NCBI RefSeq assembly: GCF_900105995.1
Contig: NZ_LT629785.1
Span: 1 to 64,000 of the forward strand
Reading direction: 5' to 3'
Source: Pseudomonas pohangensis
GTDB lineage: Bacteria; Pseudomonadota; Gammaproteobacteria; Pseudomonadales; Pseudomonadaceae
Length of the DNA: 64,000 nt
Part shown: positions 41,269 through 49,059 of the stretch, piece after piece
How positions within the stretch are numbered: the first letter of the stretch is position 1
How the letters are laid out: each line of letters starts with the position of its first letter
Made by a program: the position numbers and the translations under genes
The notes under the pieces: generated by a model
Seen by the model: the letters and a program-made list of their open reading frames with translations, nothing else
Database searches by the model: none
What the model was told of the DNA's origin: nothing

Positions 41269-42141
41269 TCATTTGTATAGCCAAGTAGACAGTTCATCTA
41301 GATTTGAGACTACGATCTGTTGAGCTGTTGCCTTGGCTTGCACCATGTTCGGGTCAATTTGGTATCGCTGCAGAACGTATTGCACCAAAGCGCCATGGGT
41401 GTTTACCACCAGCTGACCATCGACCATGCCGTAGTCGGTTTCGATGATGCTCTTCTGCTCAGGCTTCAGCCGGGCATCGGGCTCAATGATCACTTGCACT
41501 TCAGCGTTCCACGCCTCATCCCCGTCCCGTCCAAAATCCGATTCATCCAACAGGTCTGGTACGCCACGGAAACGGCTGAGTACGAAATCCCTGTAAGCAC
41601 GGTTCTTCTCGCAGTAGGCCCGCACATGCCAGCGCATACCGGTATAGACAAGCGTATGCGGAGCAATCAGCCTGATTTCGGAAGTTGGTGTATTGAATGA
41701 CACGTACTCGGTTTCAAGGCGCAGGCCTTCGCGACAGGCTTTGAGTAGCGGTCTCAGGATTTCGGCTTTTACTGACCTGTCAGGCACATGCAGCACTTCG
41801 GTATGGGCATAGGCTAGTGCTAACCCTTCGATGTGTGGCGCGCGCTCATAGTTCTGGTTGAGTAGATGCAGATACGCACTGGCACTGTCATCGATGAACA
41901 GTGGCTCGAAGTGCTTGCTCGGTACATACCCCTTCAAATACTTGTCGTATTGCAGATTCCTGAGCGCATGTTCGTTGATGTAGCTGTTGATGTCCTTGGA
42001 GGCCTGCTGCCGACTGATGCCAAAGCTCTGCATCAGGTGGTTGGTGGTCAGGCGGCCTTCCCACCAAGCCACGGTCTCGATCAGTCGATAGCGTAGGGCC
42101 AGATCCCAGCGAACCTGTTCAATCGATTGCTGACGTTTCAT
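41269..42141 (-). CDS. WYL-domain transcriptional regulator, BrxR/CapW-like
   Basis: This 290-residue protein has an N-terminal winged helix (about residues 15-60; RLTTNHLMQSFGISRQQASKDI), a central WYL sensor (IAPHTLVYTGMRWHVRAYCEKNRAYRDFVLSRF, about 158-192) and a C-terminal WCX-like dimer part. Length and order fit BrxR/CapW, regulators that repress phage-defence genes until an infection signal. The divergent region holds a perfect GTTTAC-N8-GTAAAC repeat (42164-42183), and a near copy of the whole element lies at 48681-48738. It therefore probably controls both plus-strand operons and itself. Confidence 0.8.
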   Translation of the reverse strand: MKRQQSIEQVRWDLALRYRLIETVAWWEGRLTTNHLMQSFGISRQQASKDINSYINEHALRNLQYDKYLKGYVPSKHFEPLFIDDSASAYLHLLNQNYERAPHIEGLALAYAHTEVLHVPDRSVKAEILRPLLKACREGLRLETEYVSFNTPTSEIRLIAPHTLVYTGMRWHVRAYCEKNRAYRDFVLSRFRGVPDLLDESDFGRDGDEAWNAEVQVIIEPDARLKPEQKSIIETDYGMVDGQLVVNTHGALVQYVLQRYQIDPNMVQAKATAQQIVVSNLDELSTWLYK

Positions 42142-42158
42142 GTCATCTCCACCTGCCT

Positions 42159-42220
42159 GAAAAGTTTACCTGTTCATGTAAACACTCTAGATGCGTCATC
42201 TAAAGCTACATATTCTTCAG
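42159..42220 (+). promoter_or_regulatory. WYL-regulator operator/promoter, copy A
   Basis: GTTTAC (42164-42169), eight bases, GTAAAC (42178-42183) is a perfect inverted repeat. It is followed by ACACTCTAGATGCGTCA and a -10-like TACATAT (42207-42213). The same series, with the repeat as TTTACC-N6-GGTAAA, is found at 48681-48738. No good -35 is seen at the correct spacing, which fits activator control as well as repression. A start of transcription near 42220 rules out an ATG at 42191 for the next gene. Confidence 0.7.
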
Positions 42221-42259
42221 TCATCAAGCAATACTGCGAAATCGAAAAGAAGGATTGAT

Positions 42260-42556
42260 GTGAGTGAATTGGCCGGTGTATGGATCAGCCTTGGCGTTGC
42301 ACTGGGTTTGTCGCTGATGCTGGGAATTGCATTGCTGGCTTCACTGGAAAAACGCAGCACCCTCGAGCGACAGCTTGCCGAATTGGCAGAACACAATTCG
42401 CATCTGTACCGGGTGCAAGAGCTTCAGGCTAAAGATATTGCCCAGCTCAGATCCGCACTGCGGGCAGAAAATGCGCATGTGGCGCAATTGCTCCGCAAGA
42501 CCGAGCTGATCAAGTTGCTGTTGGACGAGCTGCATACGCATCATCCGAGTAATTAA
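42260..42556 (+). CDS. Single-pass membrane protein with coiled coil
   Basis: This protein of about 98 residues has one transmembrane helix (about residues 8-30; WISLGVALGLSLMLGIALLA) and a cytosolic or periplasmic coiled coil (about 32-85; heptads in LERQLAELAEHNSHLYRVQELQAKD-type sequence). The GTG at 42260 with AAGGATTGAT upstream is preferred, because the longer frame from 42191 overlaps the promoter. It is the first gene under operator copy A. Unknown function; phage-defence sensors often have such simple membrane parts. Confidence 0.6.
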   Translation: MSELAGVWISLGVALGLSLMLGIALLASLEKRSTLERQLAELAEHNSHLYRVQELQAKDIAQLRSALRAENAHVAQLLRKTELIKLLLDELHTHHPSN

Positions 42557-42759
42557 TGACGGGGCAGTTCGGTCGTATATGCGGTTCTCCGTTGGCAGAT
42601 AGCTTCCTTGCAAGCTATCCAGACAAGCTTGTGTTGCGCACAGTGATTTAGAAGTTGCTGAAGATATTGATCCGGCGCCTGGGAGTGGATCGGGCGGAGA
42701 TGGTCAGGCTGAAGAGTAGTCAGTGCAACGGTATCCAGACATGAAATAAGGAGTAAACG

Positions 42760-42900
42760 ATGTTCAAGACGTATCTGATTTCGGGCTACAAGGGTGCCGA
42801 TTTTCACAGCGAGATATTCACCGGATACTCGGAAGGAGATGCTGAAATGAAGGCATTCAATAGCGGCTACACAGCGGTTACATGCATCAAGGAAATGTAA
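42760..42900 (+). CDS. 46-residue small protein
   Basis: A short frame with a strong AATAAGGAG seven bases before the ATG encodes 46 residues with the pattern YLISGYKGADFHSEIFTGYS, then EMKAFNSGYTAVTCIKEM. It is soluble and compact, with no known motif. It lies between the coiled-coil gene and ssb and is probably in the same operon. Confidence 0.6.
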   Translation: MFKTYLISGYKGADFHSEIFTGYSEGDAEMKAFNSGYTAVTCIKEM

Positions 42901-42996
42901 GTCTTCGACAGGCAGCTTTGGGTCAGTTCAGTATCTTTGTGCAAAAGCTGCGAGTTGACCCAGTTGGAAAATCTGTCCATCCAAAGGAGCAAGACA

Positions 42997-43485
42997 ATGG
43001 CAAAAGGCATCAATAAGGTCATCTTGGTCGGCAATGTGGGCGGCGATCCTGAAACGCGCTTTCTCCCCAACGGAAACCAGGTCACCACAATAAAGCTGGC
43101 GACCACGGATAGCTGGAAGGATAAACAGACCGGCCAGCAGCAGGAACGTACTGAATGGCACCGTGTCGTTTTCTTCGGGAAAATCGCAGAAATTGCGTGC
43201 CAGAACCTTAAGAAAGGTTCGCAGTGTTACATCGAGGGCCGCATTCAGACACGAGAGTGGGAGAAAGACGGTATCAAGCGTTACACCACTGAAATCGTTG
43301 TCGATATGGGTGGCACCATGCAGCTTCTGGGCAGTCGCGGCGAGGGAGTAAGTGACACGGCGCGCATGGATCGAAAGGAGCCTTACACAGCAAGAAGTGA
43401 GTTGAACACTCAGACCAAGACGCGGACTGCCGATGGCTGGCCTGATGATGACACTCCCATTGATCTTGGCGAGGTCCCATTTTGA
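42997..43485 (+). CDS. ssb: Single-stranded DNA-binding protein (accessory copy)
   Basis: This 162-residue protein is a bacterial SSB: GINKVILVGNVGGDPETRF, TTIKLATTDSWKDKQTGQQQERTEWH, VVFFGKIAEIACQNLKKGS and YIEGRIQTREWEKDG are the OB-fold strands in order. The C-terminal tail is short and acidic (DDDTPIDLGEVPF); it keeps the final Pro-Phe that docks partner proteins. Mobile and defence regions often bring their own SSB. The ATG at 42997 has AAAGGAG upstream; the frame opens earlier at 42937. Confidence 0.92.
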   Translation: MAKGINKVILVGNVGGDPETRFLPNGNQVTTIKLATTDSWKDKQTGQQQERTEWHRVVFFGKIAEIACQNLKKGSQCYIEGRIQTREWEKDGIKRYTTEIVVDMGGTMQLLGSRGEGVSDTARMDRKEPYTARSELNTQTKTRTADGWPDDDTPIDLGEVPF

Positions 43486-43518
43486 TGTGCGATGTTTATT
43501 TGGGGAGAGAGTGAGTGT

Positions 43519-43547
43519 GTGAGGCAGTGCCTCACGTGTTGAGGCAC
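43519..43547 (+). terminator. Mutually exclusive hairpins after ssb
   Basis: GTGAGGCA (43519-43526) can pair with TGCCTCAC (43528-43535). GTGCCTCA (43527-43534) can instead pair with TGAGGCAC (43540-43547) around CGTGT. The two stems use the same central strand, so only one can form. This looks like an attenuator or a weak terminator; no U-tract follows. Confidence 0.45.
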
Positions 43548-43596
43548 TGGTAACTGCATGATGTTGCTACATAAAGACATCTACAGGAGTTACACC

Positions 43597-44481
43597 ATGC
43601 AGCTTGCTTTTCACTATACCAATCACATGGTTGCCGACGCGGCTAGCTACTCTCCAAGTGCTGCCAAGCCTGCCCAAGTCATGGAATCCTGGGCAATGCT
43701 GGGGCTTCCGATGCAAGTCGTTGAGCCGATACCCGTGACGGAAGCGCAGCTCTGTCTGGCCCATGATCCGGAGATGGTTCGTGCTGTTCTATCGGGTGAA
43801 AAGGCCAACGGCTTCAGTAACCGGAGCCTGAAGGTCGCTGCTTCACTGCCTTATACCAGTGGGGCCATGCTCTCGGCAGCTCGCTATGCGCTGGAAAATG
43901 GTTGCGGTGCGATCGCGCCCTGTTCGGGCTTTCATCATGCCGGTTACGTTTTTGTCGGGGGCTTTTGCACCTTCAACGGTTTGATGGTCACCGCTCGTGT
44001 CTTGCTCAACGAAGGCAAGGTAAAGCGGATTGGCATACTGGATTTCGATCAGCACTGGGGCGACGGCACCGCCGATATCATCAAGCGCCTGGGTCTCGGC
44101 AGCCAAGTGACGCATTACAGCCCTTGCCGGGAGTATGGCCGTCCGCAACGTGCGGAGGCTTTTGTCGCAGACATACCTAGGTTGCTGGAAGCCTTCGCTG
44201 ACTGTGATCTGGTGCTATACCAAGCCGGAGCTGACCCTCACATTGAAGACCCGTTGGGTGGATGGCTAACCACTAATCAATTGTTCAATCGCGACAAGCA
44301 GGTGTTTGAGGCATTTCGCAAGATGGGCATCCCGGTTGCCTGGAATCTGGCCGGGGGTTATCAGCGTGACGCGTCTGGCGGCATCCGTCCGGTATTGGAT
44401 ATTCATGACAACACGTTGAAGGCCTTTGCCGGCGTTTGGGGCGTTATTGCCCAGCCAGACCAGTTGAACGAAGCCGTCTAG
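43597..44481 (+). CDS. Histone-deacetylase-like zinc hydrolase
   Basis: This 294-residue protein belongs to the arginase/deacetylase fold. GFHHAG (His 113 and His 114), DFDQHWGDG (Asp 151 and His 153 as zinc ligands) and GADPHIEDP (Asp 213, third ligand), with GGY near residue 265, match the active site of class I/II-like HDACs, so it should be catalytically able. Bacterial members remove acetyl groups from polyamines or other small acetyl-amides, or from proteins. AGGAG lies eight bases before the ATG at 43597. It is followed after 8 bases by a WYL-type regulator. Confidence 0.8.
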   Translation: MQLAFHYTNHMVADAASYSPSAAKPAQVMESWAMLGLPMQVVEPIPVTEAQLCLAHDPEMVRAVLSGEKANGFSNRSLKVAASLPYTSGAMLSAARYALENGCGAIAPCSGFHHAGYVFVGGFCTFNGLMVTARVLLNEGKVKRIGILDFDQHWGDGTADIIKRLGLGSQVTHYSPCREYGRPQRAEAFVADIPRLLEAFADCDLVLYQAGADPHIEDPLGGWLTTNQLFNRDKQVFEAFRKMGIPVAWNLAGGYQRDASGGIRPVLDIHDNTLKAFAGVWGVIAQPDQLNEAV

Positions 44482-44489
44482 GAGAGAGC

Positions 44490-45143
44490 TTGGAAAGATC
44501 ACAGCGAATCAACCGGATCAATGCGCTATTACAACGTCCTCAAGGGGTGAGCATGGCTCAACTCCAGGAGGATCTTGAGGTGTCGCGGCAGACGATCAAT
44601 CGTGACATCCAGTTGATGCGTGACCAGATGCACGCGCCCATTGTTTGGAGTCGGTATGACCATTGTTATCGACTGGAAAACGGTGGGCATGTAGGCCCCA
44701 CATACACGCTTCCTGGACTTTGGTTTTCTCCTGCTCAGGCCTATGCGTTCCTGACGCTTAACAACATGGTGGAGAAAATCGCACCAAACCTGCTCGGGCC
44801 GTTTCTGAATCCCATGCGGGCTACCCTTAAACGCATGCTGCACGAGGCTGATTTCGGACTATTTGGACTTGATCAAAAGATTCAGATCGATATGCCGGCA
44901 ATGCCTGAGATAGGAGATTTGGATTTTTCAAACCTGGTAGATGGCCTTCTTAAAGAACAGTCAGTGCGCCTTGATTTCAAACGCGCAGACGGCATTCAGA
45001 AGTCGCTACGTGGTAAGCCAGTGAAGCTGCATATTTCACCTGAGGGCTGGTTGCTAGACCTGCAGGTTGACGGAGGTGAAAACCTTCAACAAATAGATGT
45101 GGCCCACGTGATCAAAGTAGCCGCAGAGTCCGAGCAAGATTAG
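44490..45143 (+). CDS. HTH/WYL-type transcriptional regulator
   Basis: This 217-residue protein has an N-terminal HTH of the DeoR/HTH_11 type (SQRINRINALLQRPQGVSMAQLQEDLEVSRQTINRDIQLM in two helices plus wing) and a WYL-like middle part (GPTYTLPGLWFSPAQAYAFLTL). The C-terminal sensor is shorter than in usual YafY proteins. The TTG start at 44490 is supported by GGAGAGAGC; the alternative frame from 44436 overlaps the HDAC gene. It probably regulates the following genes or the HDAC-like gene. Confidence 0.75.
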   Translation: MERSQRINRINALLQRPQGVSMAQLQEDLEVSRQTINRDIQLMRDQMHAPIVWSRYDHCYRLENGGHVGPTYTLPGLWFSPAQAYAFLTLNNMVEKIAPNLLGPFLNPMRATLKRMLHEADFGLFGLDQKIQIDMPAMPEIGDLDFSNLVDGLLKEQSVRLDFKRADGIQKSLRGKPVKLHISPEGWLLDLQVDGGENLQQIDVAHVIKVAAESEQD

Positions 45144-45207
45144 TCATCACATTGCCCACTGTGAATGCGTACATGTCAGCTTAAAATTGATCTAAAAGGT
45201 AGATTCG

Positions 45208-45609
45208 GTGAGCAACCAAGACAAAGATAGCCTCGATGAAGATAGCCAATTCATGCCGATTCTAAGCGTGCTTGCCGAAGGCGGGGCCATTCGTTTGGTT
45301 GGCCTGTTGCACGATGAAAAATGGGTATTCAGAGTTCGGATTAACGATATGTTCGCATCACCAGCAACGCGGGAGACCGCTTCCATTGATACCTGGCAAC
45401 AAGCTTTAACTCTGCTGGATAGTTACCCGTGGCATTGCTTATTTCCTAAAGAGGTAAACCCGGGATTTGCTCAGAGGGTCTGGCAGGCTTATGAGCAGCG
45501 TTGGGCTCAAGAGGGCGGTGGGGTTGAGCACCATCGGGACGAATGGGAATTGGCTTGCGGGCGAGATAAGAAAACAAAAGTCAGTCGGACGAATATCGAT
45601 GTGCAGTAA
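45208..45609 (+). CDS. Hypothetical protein
   Basis: I do not recognise this 133-residue soluble protein. Features seen are an acidic start (QDKDSLDEDSQ), a hydrophobic strand pair (AIRLVGLLHDEKWVFRVRIND), and a Trp-rich middle (DTWQQALTLLDSYPWHCLF). The GTG at 45208 has a weak ribosome site. It lies 64 bases after the WYL-type regulator and 17 bases before the next small gene. Confidence 0.5.
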   Translation: MSNQDKDSLDEDSQFMPILSVLAEGGAIRLVGLLHDEKWVFRVRINDMFASPATRETASIDTWQQALTLLDSYPWHCLFPKEVNPGFAQRVWQAYEQRWAQEGGGVEHHRDEWELACGRDKKTKVSRTNIDVQ

Positions 45610-45626
45610 TATCTGGAGTGAGCATC

Positions 45627-45872
45627 ATGTCCCGGAAGAAAGAAGTTGAAGTAGACATAGTTGATCTTTGCTACGTAGATGACTCCAAAATCGGGGTGTA
45701 TGAGACGGAGGAAGAAGAGTTCGAAGATCTTTACACCGTTGGTATTCAACCCGACCAGTTTGCTGACTTAGACGAACGGGCCAAATACAAAGGTTGGATT
45801 GAAAAGAACGAAAAATTTCTTCGCGAATTTTACGGTAATTTGAACGACTACTTTAAAAACAACCATGACTAA
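45627..45872 (+). CDS. Small acidic protein
   Basis: This 81-residue protein is strongly acidic in its first half (VYETEEEEFEDLY) and aromatic and helical in its second half. The charge would fit a DNA-mimic or an antitoxin-like partner, but no family is recognised. GGAG lies eight bases before the ATG at 45627. It is 23 bases before the next gene. Confidence 0.5.
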   Translation: MSRKKEVEVDIVDLCYVDDSKIGVYETEEEEFEDLYTVGIQPDQFADLDERAKYKGWIEKNEKFLREFYGNLNDYFKNNHD

Positions 45873-45895
45873 CGAACAGGCACCAAGGTAATGCA

Positions 45896-46672
45896 ATGAG
45901 CCGAATTTTTGACATGAGTGACGAAGACCTGAACAGGTTGCGCACTAACGCTCTTAGGTATCTTGATGACCCAAAGCGTTCAGCAGAAGCCCAGCTGAAG
46001 CTCGATGAGATTGAGTCTGAGCTTAAGAGGCGCTACTTACCCGGGATGATTCAAACATTTCTTAATGCTTACCCTGAGGGGTTTCATGACAGGCAGCAAA
46101 TCGTAGTCGAGCGTGACTATAAGCTGGCCGCAAGAAATCTTTGTCTGGAACTTTTGGGTGAAGAGCAATTCTCGGTGTTGTTGAAAAATCAGGACTGGGC
46201 TGAATTGTATGCTAGAGCCAAAAGACTGATAAACATGACCAATCTCATGCAGCCTAGCTTTGAAAAACCCAGGTTACTTGACGCTCTCCAGGACCCAGCC
46301 AAAGGGCCGAAGTTTTTCACAGCCCTTTACGAGGTGCTTTGGGGAGGTGAAGAATTCAACGAGCGCTTTCAGCATTATTGCGACACATTGGAAGAGTTAG
46401 ATTTATTCAAGTGGACCTATGCGACCTATTTTGTGTTCTTGGCGGATAGCAAATATGGAATGTTCGTTAAGCCGGAAATGCTGAAGAAGTCGCTAGAAAA
46501 ATCACGCTACCCGTTAACGTATGAGTCAGCGCCTACTGCAGCTTTGTACAAAGACATTCTTAAATTCTGCCATTGGCTAAAGCTCAACATTGCGGAGCTT
46601 GAGCCGCGTGACCTGATTGATGTGCACTCTTTTATGTGGCACATGGCACCGACTGGCAAGTGGGAAGAGTAA
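45896..46672 (+). CDS. Hypothetical helical protein
   Basis: This 258-residue protein is mostly alpha-helical and soluble. It begins with MSRIFDMSDEDLNRLRTNAL and has a charged region RRYLPGMIQTFLNAYPEGFH near residues 50-70. The C-terminal half has several Trp/Phe-containing helices (FKWTYATYFVFLADSKYGMF). I do not recognise it. Genes of this size are common next to nucleases in defence regions, but no catalytic motif is seen. Confidence 0.5.
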   Translation: MSRIFDMSDEDLNRLRTNALRYLDDPKRSAEAQLKLDEIESELKRRYLPGMIQTFLNAYPEGFHDRQQIVVERDYKLAARNLCLELLGEEQFSVLLKNQDWAELYARAKRLINMTNLMQPSFEKPRLLDALQDPAKGPKFFTALYEVLWGGEEFNERFQHYCDTLEELDLFKWTYATYFVFLADSKYGMFVKPEMLKKSLEKSRYPLTYESAPTAALYKDILKFCHWLKLNIAELEPRDLIDVHSFMWHMAPTGKWEE

Positions 46673-46788
46673 CCGCGGCACAGTAGTTATTTCTGAATGC
46701 GCTGCGACATCATTTAGATCTGGCCCTTGGTCGATCGTCCATCTGGTGAAAACAATTCATAGTTTAGCTGTTATACGGAGATCATTTG

Positions 46789-47799
46789 ATGAGCATGGAC
46801 TGGTTCGAGCGACTAACTGGTTTCCCGGAGACAAGCTATGAAGATACTCGCAGCAAGTTCGCGGTAGAAGGTAGCCATTTGCGATCCATAGTGAATGGCC
46901 AGAGCTATGGAATTGGCGAGCTGATGCTCCCTTCACTTCAGTCCCTTAGAGACAGGGTGACGGCAGGATCAGGACGAATAAAGGTAAGCCTGGAGAGGGG
47001 CGACGTGCGGTCCATGCACCAGAAACCAGAGTTTGCTGGTGCATTATTCCAAGTAGCCTCCCAGTTCAACTTGCTTGAAATGGTCTCCCCGCGTGTCACC
47101 CCTGAGGATGGGGTTACCCGTTATCAGAGTGACCCAACCCAAGGTCCTGCCTGTGCAATCGCTGCAGGCGCTGCAACTATCTACCGTAACTATTTCGCGC
47201 CTGTTGCAGGCCAGCTTGGACAGACCAGCAACAGCCAGCTAGACGGTCTCTCTGGTTTGGGAGCGATGCTGTCGGAGCGGACAGGGCATTCCCTTCCTGA
47301 GCTTTGGCAAATGAGAAATGGCTATGCGCTTTGCAGCCAGGAAGGGTTAAGTGCCATCAACTCAGCGCTCCAGACTATGAGCGAGGTTGAACTTGACCTT
47401 CTGCGGGGAAGTTTGTGCATCGGTGTGCACCGTGATGTAGAAGTGACTGACGCGGCTCCGGAATGTCGTCAGCTAGTTTCCCAGGCCTATTGCTCCGCTC
47501 TACCAGTTGCTTACTCATCGGTGCCGGCGCACCTCTGGAAGGCATTTGCCAATCTAGTGCTTGAAGCTGCGTATGAAGCGACGCTCTGGGCCGTACTAGA
47601 AAACGCCAAGCTCGGACGTTCGAACATTGTCCTGCTCACGAGTTTGGGCGGTGGCGCGTTTGGTAATGATGATGAGTGGATTCATTCAGCTATTCGGCGA
47701 GCATTGCGACTTGCGATTGATTGCGATCTTGATGTTCGGATAGTCAGTTACAGGCAACCAACAAGCGAATTGGTCAAGTTGGTAGCTGACTTCAGCTAA
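46789..47799 (+). CDS. Macrodomain-like protein (ADP-ribose-binding candidate)
   Basis: This 336-residue protein has features I associate with macrodomain-type folds: ERGDVRSMHQKPEFAGALFQVASQFNLLEM in the first third, TQGPACAIAAGAATIYRNYF in the middle, and VLLTSLGGGAFGNDDEWI near residue 285, where a glycine-rich loop would bind phosphates. The identification is by pattern only. If right, the protein may bind or remove ADP-ribose, fitting a region with NAD+- and nucleotide-based defence genes. GGAG lies eight bases before the ATG at 46789. Confidence 0.5.
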   Translation: MSMDWFERLTGFPETSYEDTRSKFAVEGSHLRSIVNGQSYGIGELMLPSLQSLRDRVTAGSGRIKVSLERGDVRSMHQKPEFAGALFQVASQFNLLEMVSPRVTPEDGVTRYQSDPTQGPACAIAAGAATIYRNYFAPVAGQLGQTSNSQLDGLSGLGAMLSERTGHSLPELWQMRNGYALCSQEGLSAINSALQTMSEVELDLLRGSLCIGVHRDVEVTDAAPECRQLVSQAYCSALPVAYSSVPAHLWKAFANLVLEAAYEATLWAVLENAKLGRSNIVLLTSLGGGAFGNDDEWIHSAIRRALRLAIDCDLDVRIVSYRQPTSELVKLVADFS

Positions 47800-47940
47800 A
47801 GCTGCCGACACTAGTTCAAGTCAAATGTTAGGGATTCGATATAGCCGTATCGCTCAGCGTATGCTCTTGGCGATGACTACATTTTGCATGCTTCACTTCA
47901 TTCCAAGTGAAGCCAGGTCAGTAGACAAATGGAGAGCTTC

Positions 47941-48591
47941 GTGGATTTCGATACGCTAAAAGCCCGTCAGAGAGCAGAACGAGATAATCATCAGCCAAAT
48001 CTGGCGCTTCGCGTACACCGGGCGCTCAGTTGGCTGTGCAAGGCGGAAATGACCAAGGACGATGACGGCCGCTTCATATTCCTGTGGATCGCCTTTAACG
48101 CAGCGTACGCGACTGAAATTGACGAGAGTTCCCGCCTATCCGAACAAGAGACCTTCAGGGCGTTTCTGGGAAAACTTTGCGATCTGGATACACCAGGGCG
48201 GATCAGGAATATGGTCTGGAAAGAGTTTCCCGGCAGCATTCGCATCCTGCTGGACAACCCGTATGTCTTCCACAGTTTCTGGGAGTTCCAGCGCGGAAAG
48301 ATCACAGAGGCTGATTGGCAGGACAGATTTGCCAGTGGCAAGAAAGCGGCACAGTTGGCGCTGGCGAGCAATAACTCCCCAGCGGTGCTGGGTATTGTGC
48401 TCAATCGGATGTATGTCCTGCGCAATCAGTTGATGCATGGTGGTGCGACCTGGAACAGTACGGTGAACCGCGACCAGTTGCGTGACTGTGTGAATTTTCT
48501 GGGAAAGCTGGTGCCATTGGTCATCGAGATCATGCTGGACAACCCGGACACCCTCTGGGGCGACGCCAGCTTTCCGGTAGTCCAGCCGTGA
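47941..48591 (+). CDS. HEPN-domain protein
   Basis: This 216-residue helical protein has the HEPN RNase motif R-x4-H as RNQLMH (Arg 161 to His 166) and a helix RALSWLCKAEMTKDDDGRF before FLWIAFNAAYA in its first half. HEPN proteins are RNases in many toxin and phage-defence systems. The GTG at 47941, with GGAG six bases upstream, gives the start VDFDTLKARQRAER; an ATG at 47929 is the alternative. It is the last gene of the run that starts at operator copy A. Confidence 0.7.
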   Translation: MDFDTLKARQRAERDNHQPNLALRVHRALSWLCKAEMTKDDDGRFIFLWIAFNAAYATEIDESSRLSEQETFRAFLGKLCDLDTPGRIRNMVWKEFPGSIRILLDNPYVFHSFWEFQRGKITEADWQDRFASGKKAAQLALASNNSPAVLGIVLNRMYVLRNQLMHGGATWNSTVNRDQLRDCVNFLGKLVPLVIEIMLDNPDTLWGDASFPVVQP

Positions 48592-48680
48592 ATCGATCGG
48601 CTCGCTCTGTCTATTGATCTGCTGAAGCGGGTCATTTTTGTTCATGGCGATTGGCTGCACTTGGCAGCCTTAAACCTGCT

Positions 48681-48738
48681 CGAAAACTTTACCTGTACGG
48701 GTAAACACTCTAGATGCGTCAACTATGACTACATATCA
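48681..48738 (+). promoter_or_regulatory. WYL-regulator operator/promoter, copy B
   Basis: TTTACC (48688-48693), TGTACG, GGTAAA (48700-48705) is followed by ACACTCTAGATGCGTCA and a -10-like TACATAT (48730-48736). The arrangement equals copy A at 42159-42220, with a shared run of 21 identical bases. So the WYL regulator encoded at 41269-42141 should act here too. The next gene starts 79 bases downstream. Confidence 0.7.
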
Positions 48739-48816
48739 TTCAAGCTAACTGGAATTGGCGTTATCGGTTCCGGTTTATTTCTGGCTTGAGTCTGCGCTGC
48801 CTGCGCAAGGATAGGT

Positions 48817-49059
48817 ATGTTTCATTTGTTGGGTCTGTTGCTGCTGCTTTGGCTCGGCTGGTTGCTGATTGTCGGGCTTTGGCATGTGTTTGTTTTTTTG
48901 CTCTCGCTGCTTGGTATAGGGATTTTCTTCCTGTTTGTCGCCGACCCCGCAACACGTGCCAGCGCGATTCTCTGGATAGTCGGCATTGTCTTTATTGTGG
49001 TCATCATGGGGCTGTTTGAGAAACTTGGAAGTCAAAACAAGCGAGGGCAGGATGAATAA
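48817..49059 (+). CDS. Small membrane protein
   Basis: This 80-residue protein is almost all hydrophobic, with two or three transmembrane helices (about residues 3-20, 22-42 and 50-67) and a short polar tail. AAGGATAGGT stands before the ATG. It is the first gene under operator copy B, as the coiled-coil membrane protein is under copy A. It overlaps the following gene by 8 bases. Confidence 0.65.
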   Translation: MFHLLGLLLLLWLGWLLIVGLWHVFVFLLSLLGIGIFFLFVADPATRASAILWIVGIVFIVVIMGLFEKLGSQNKRGQDE

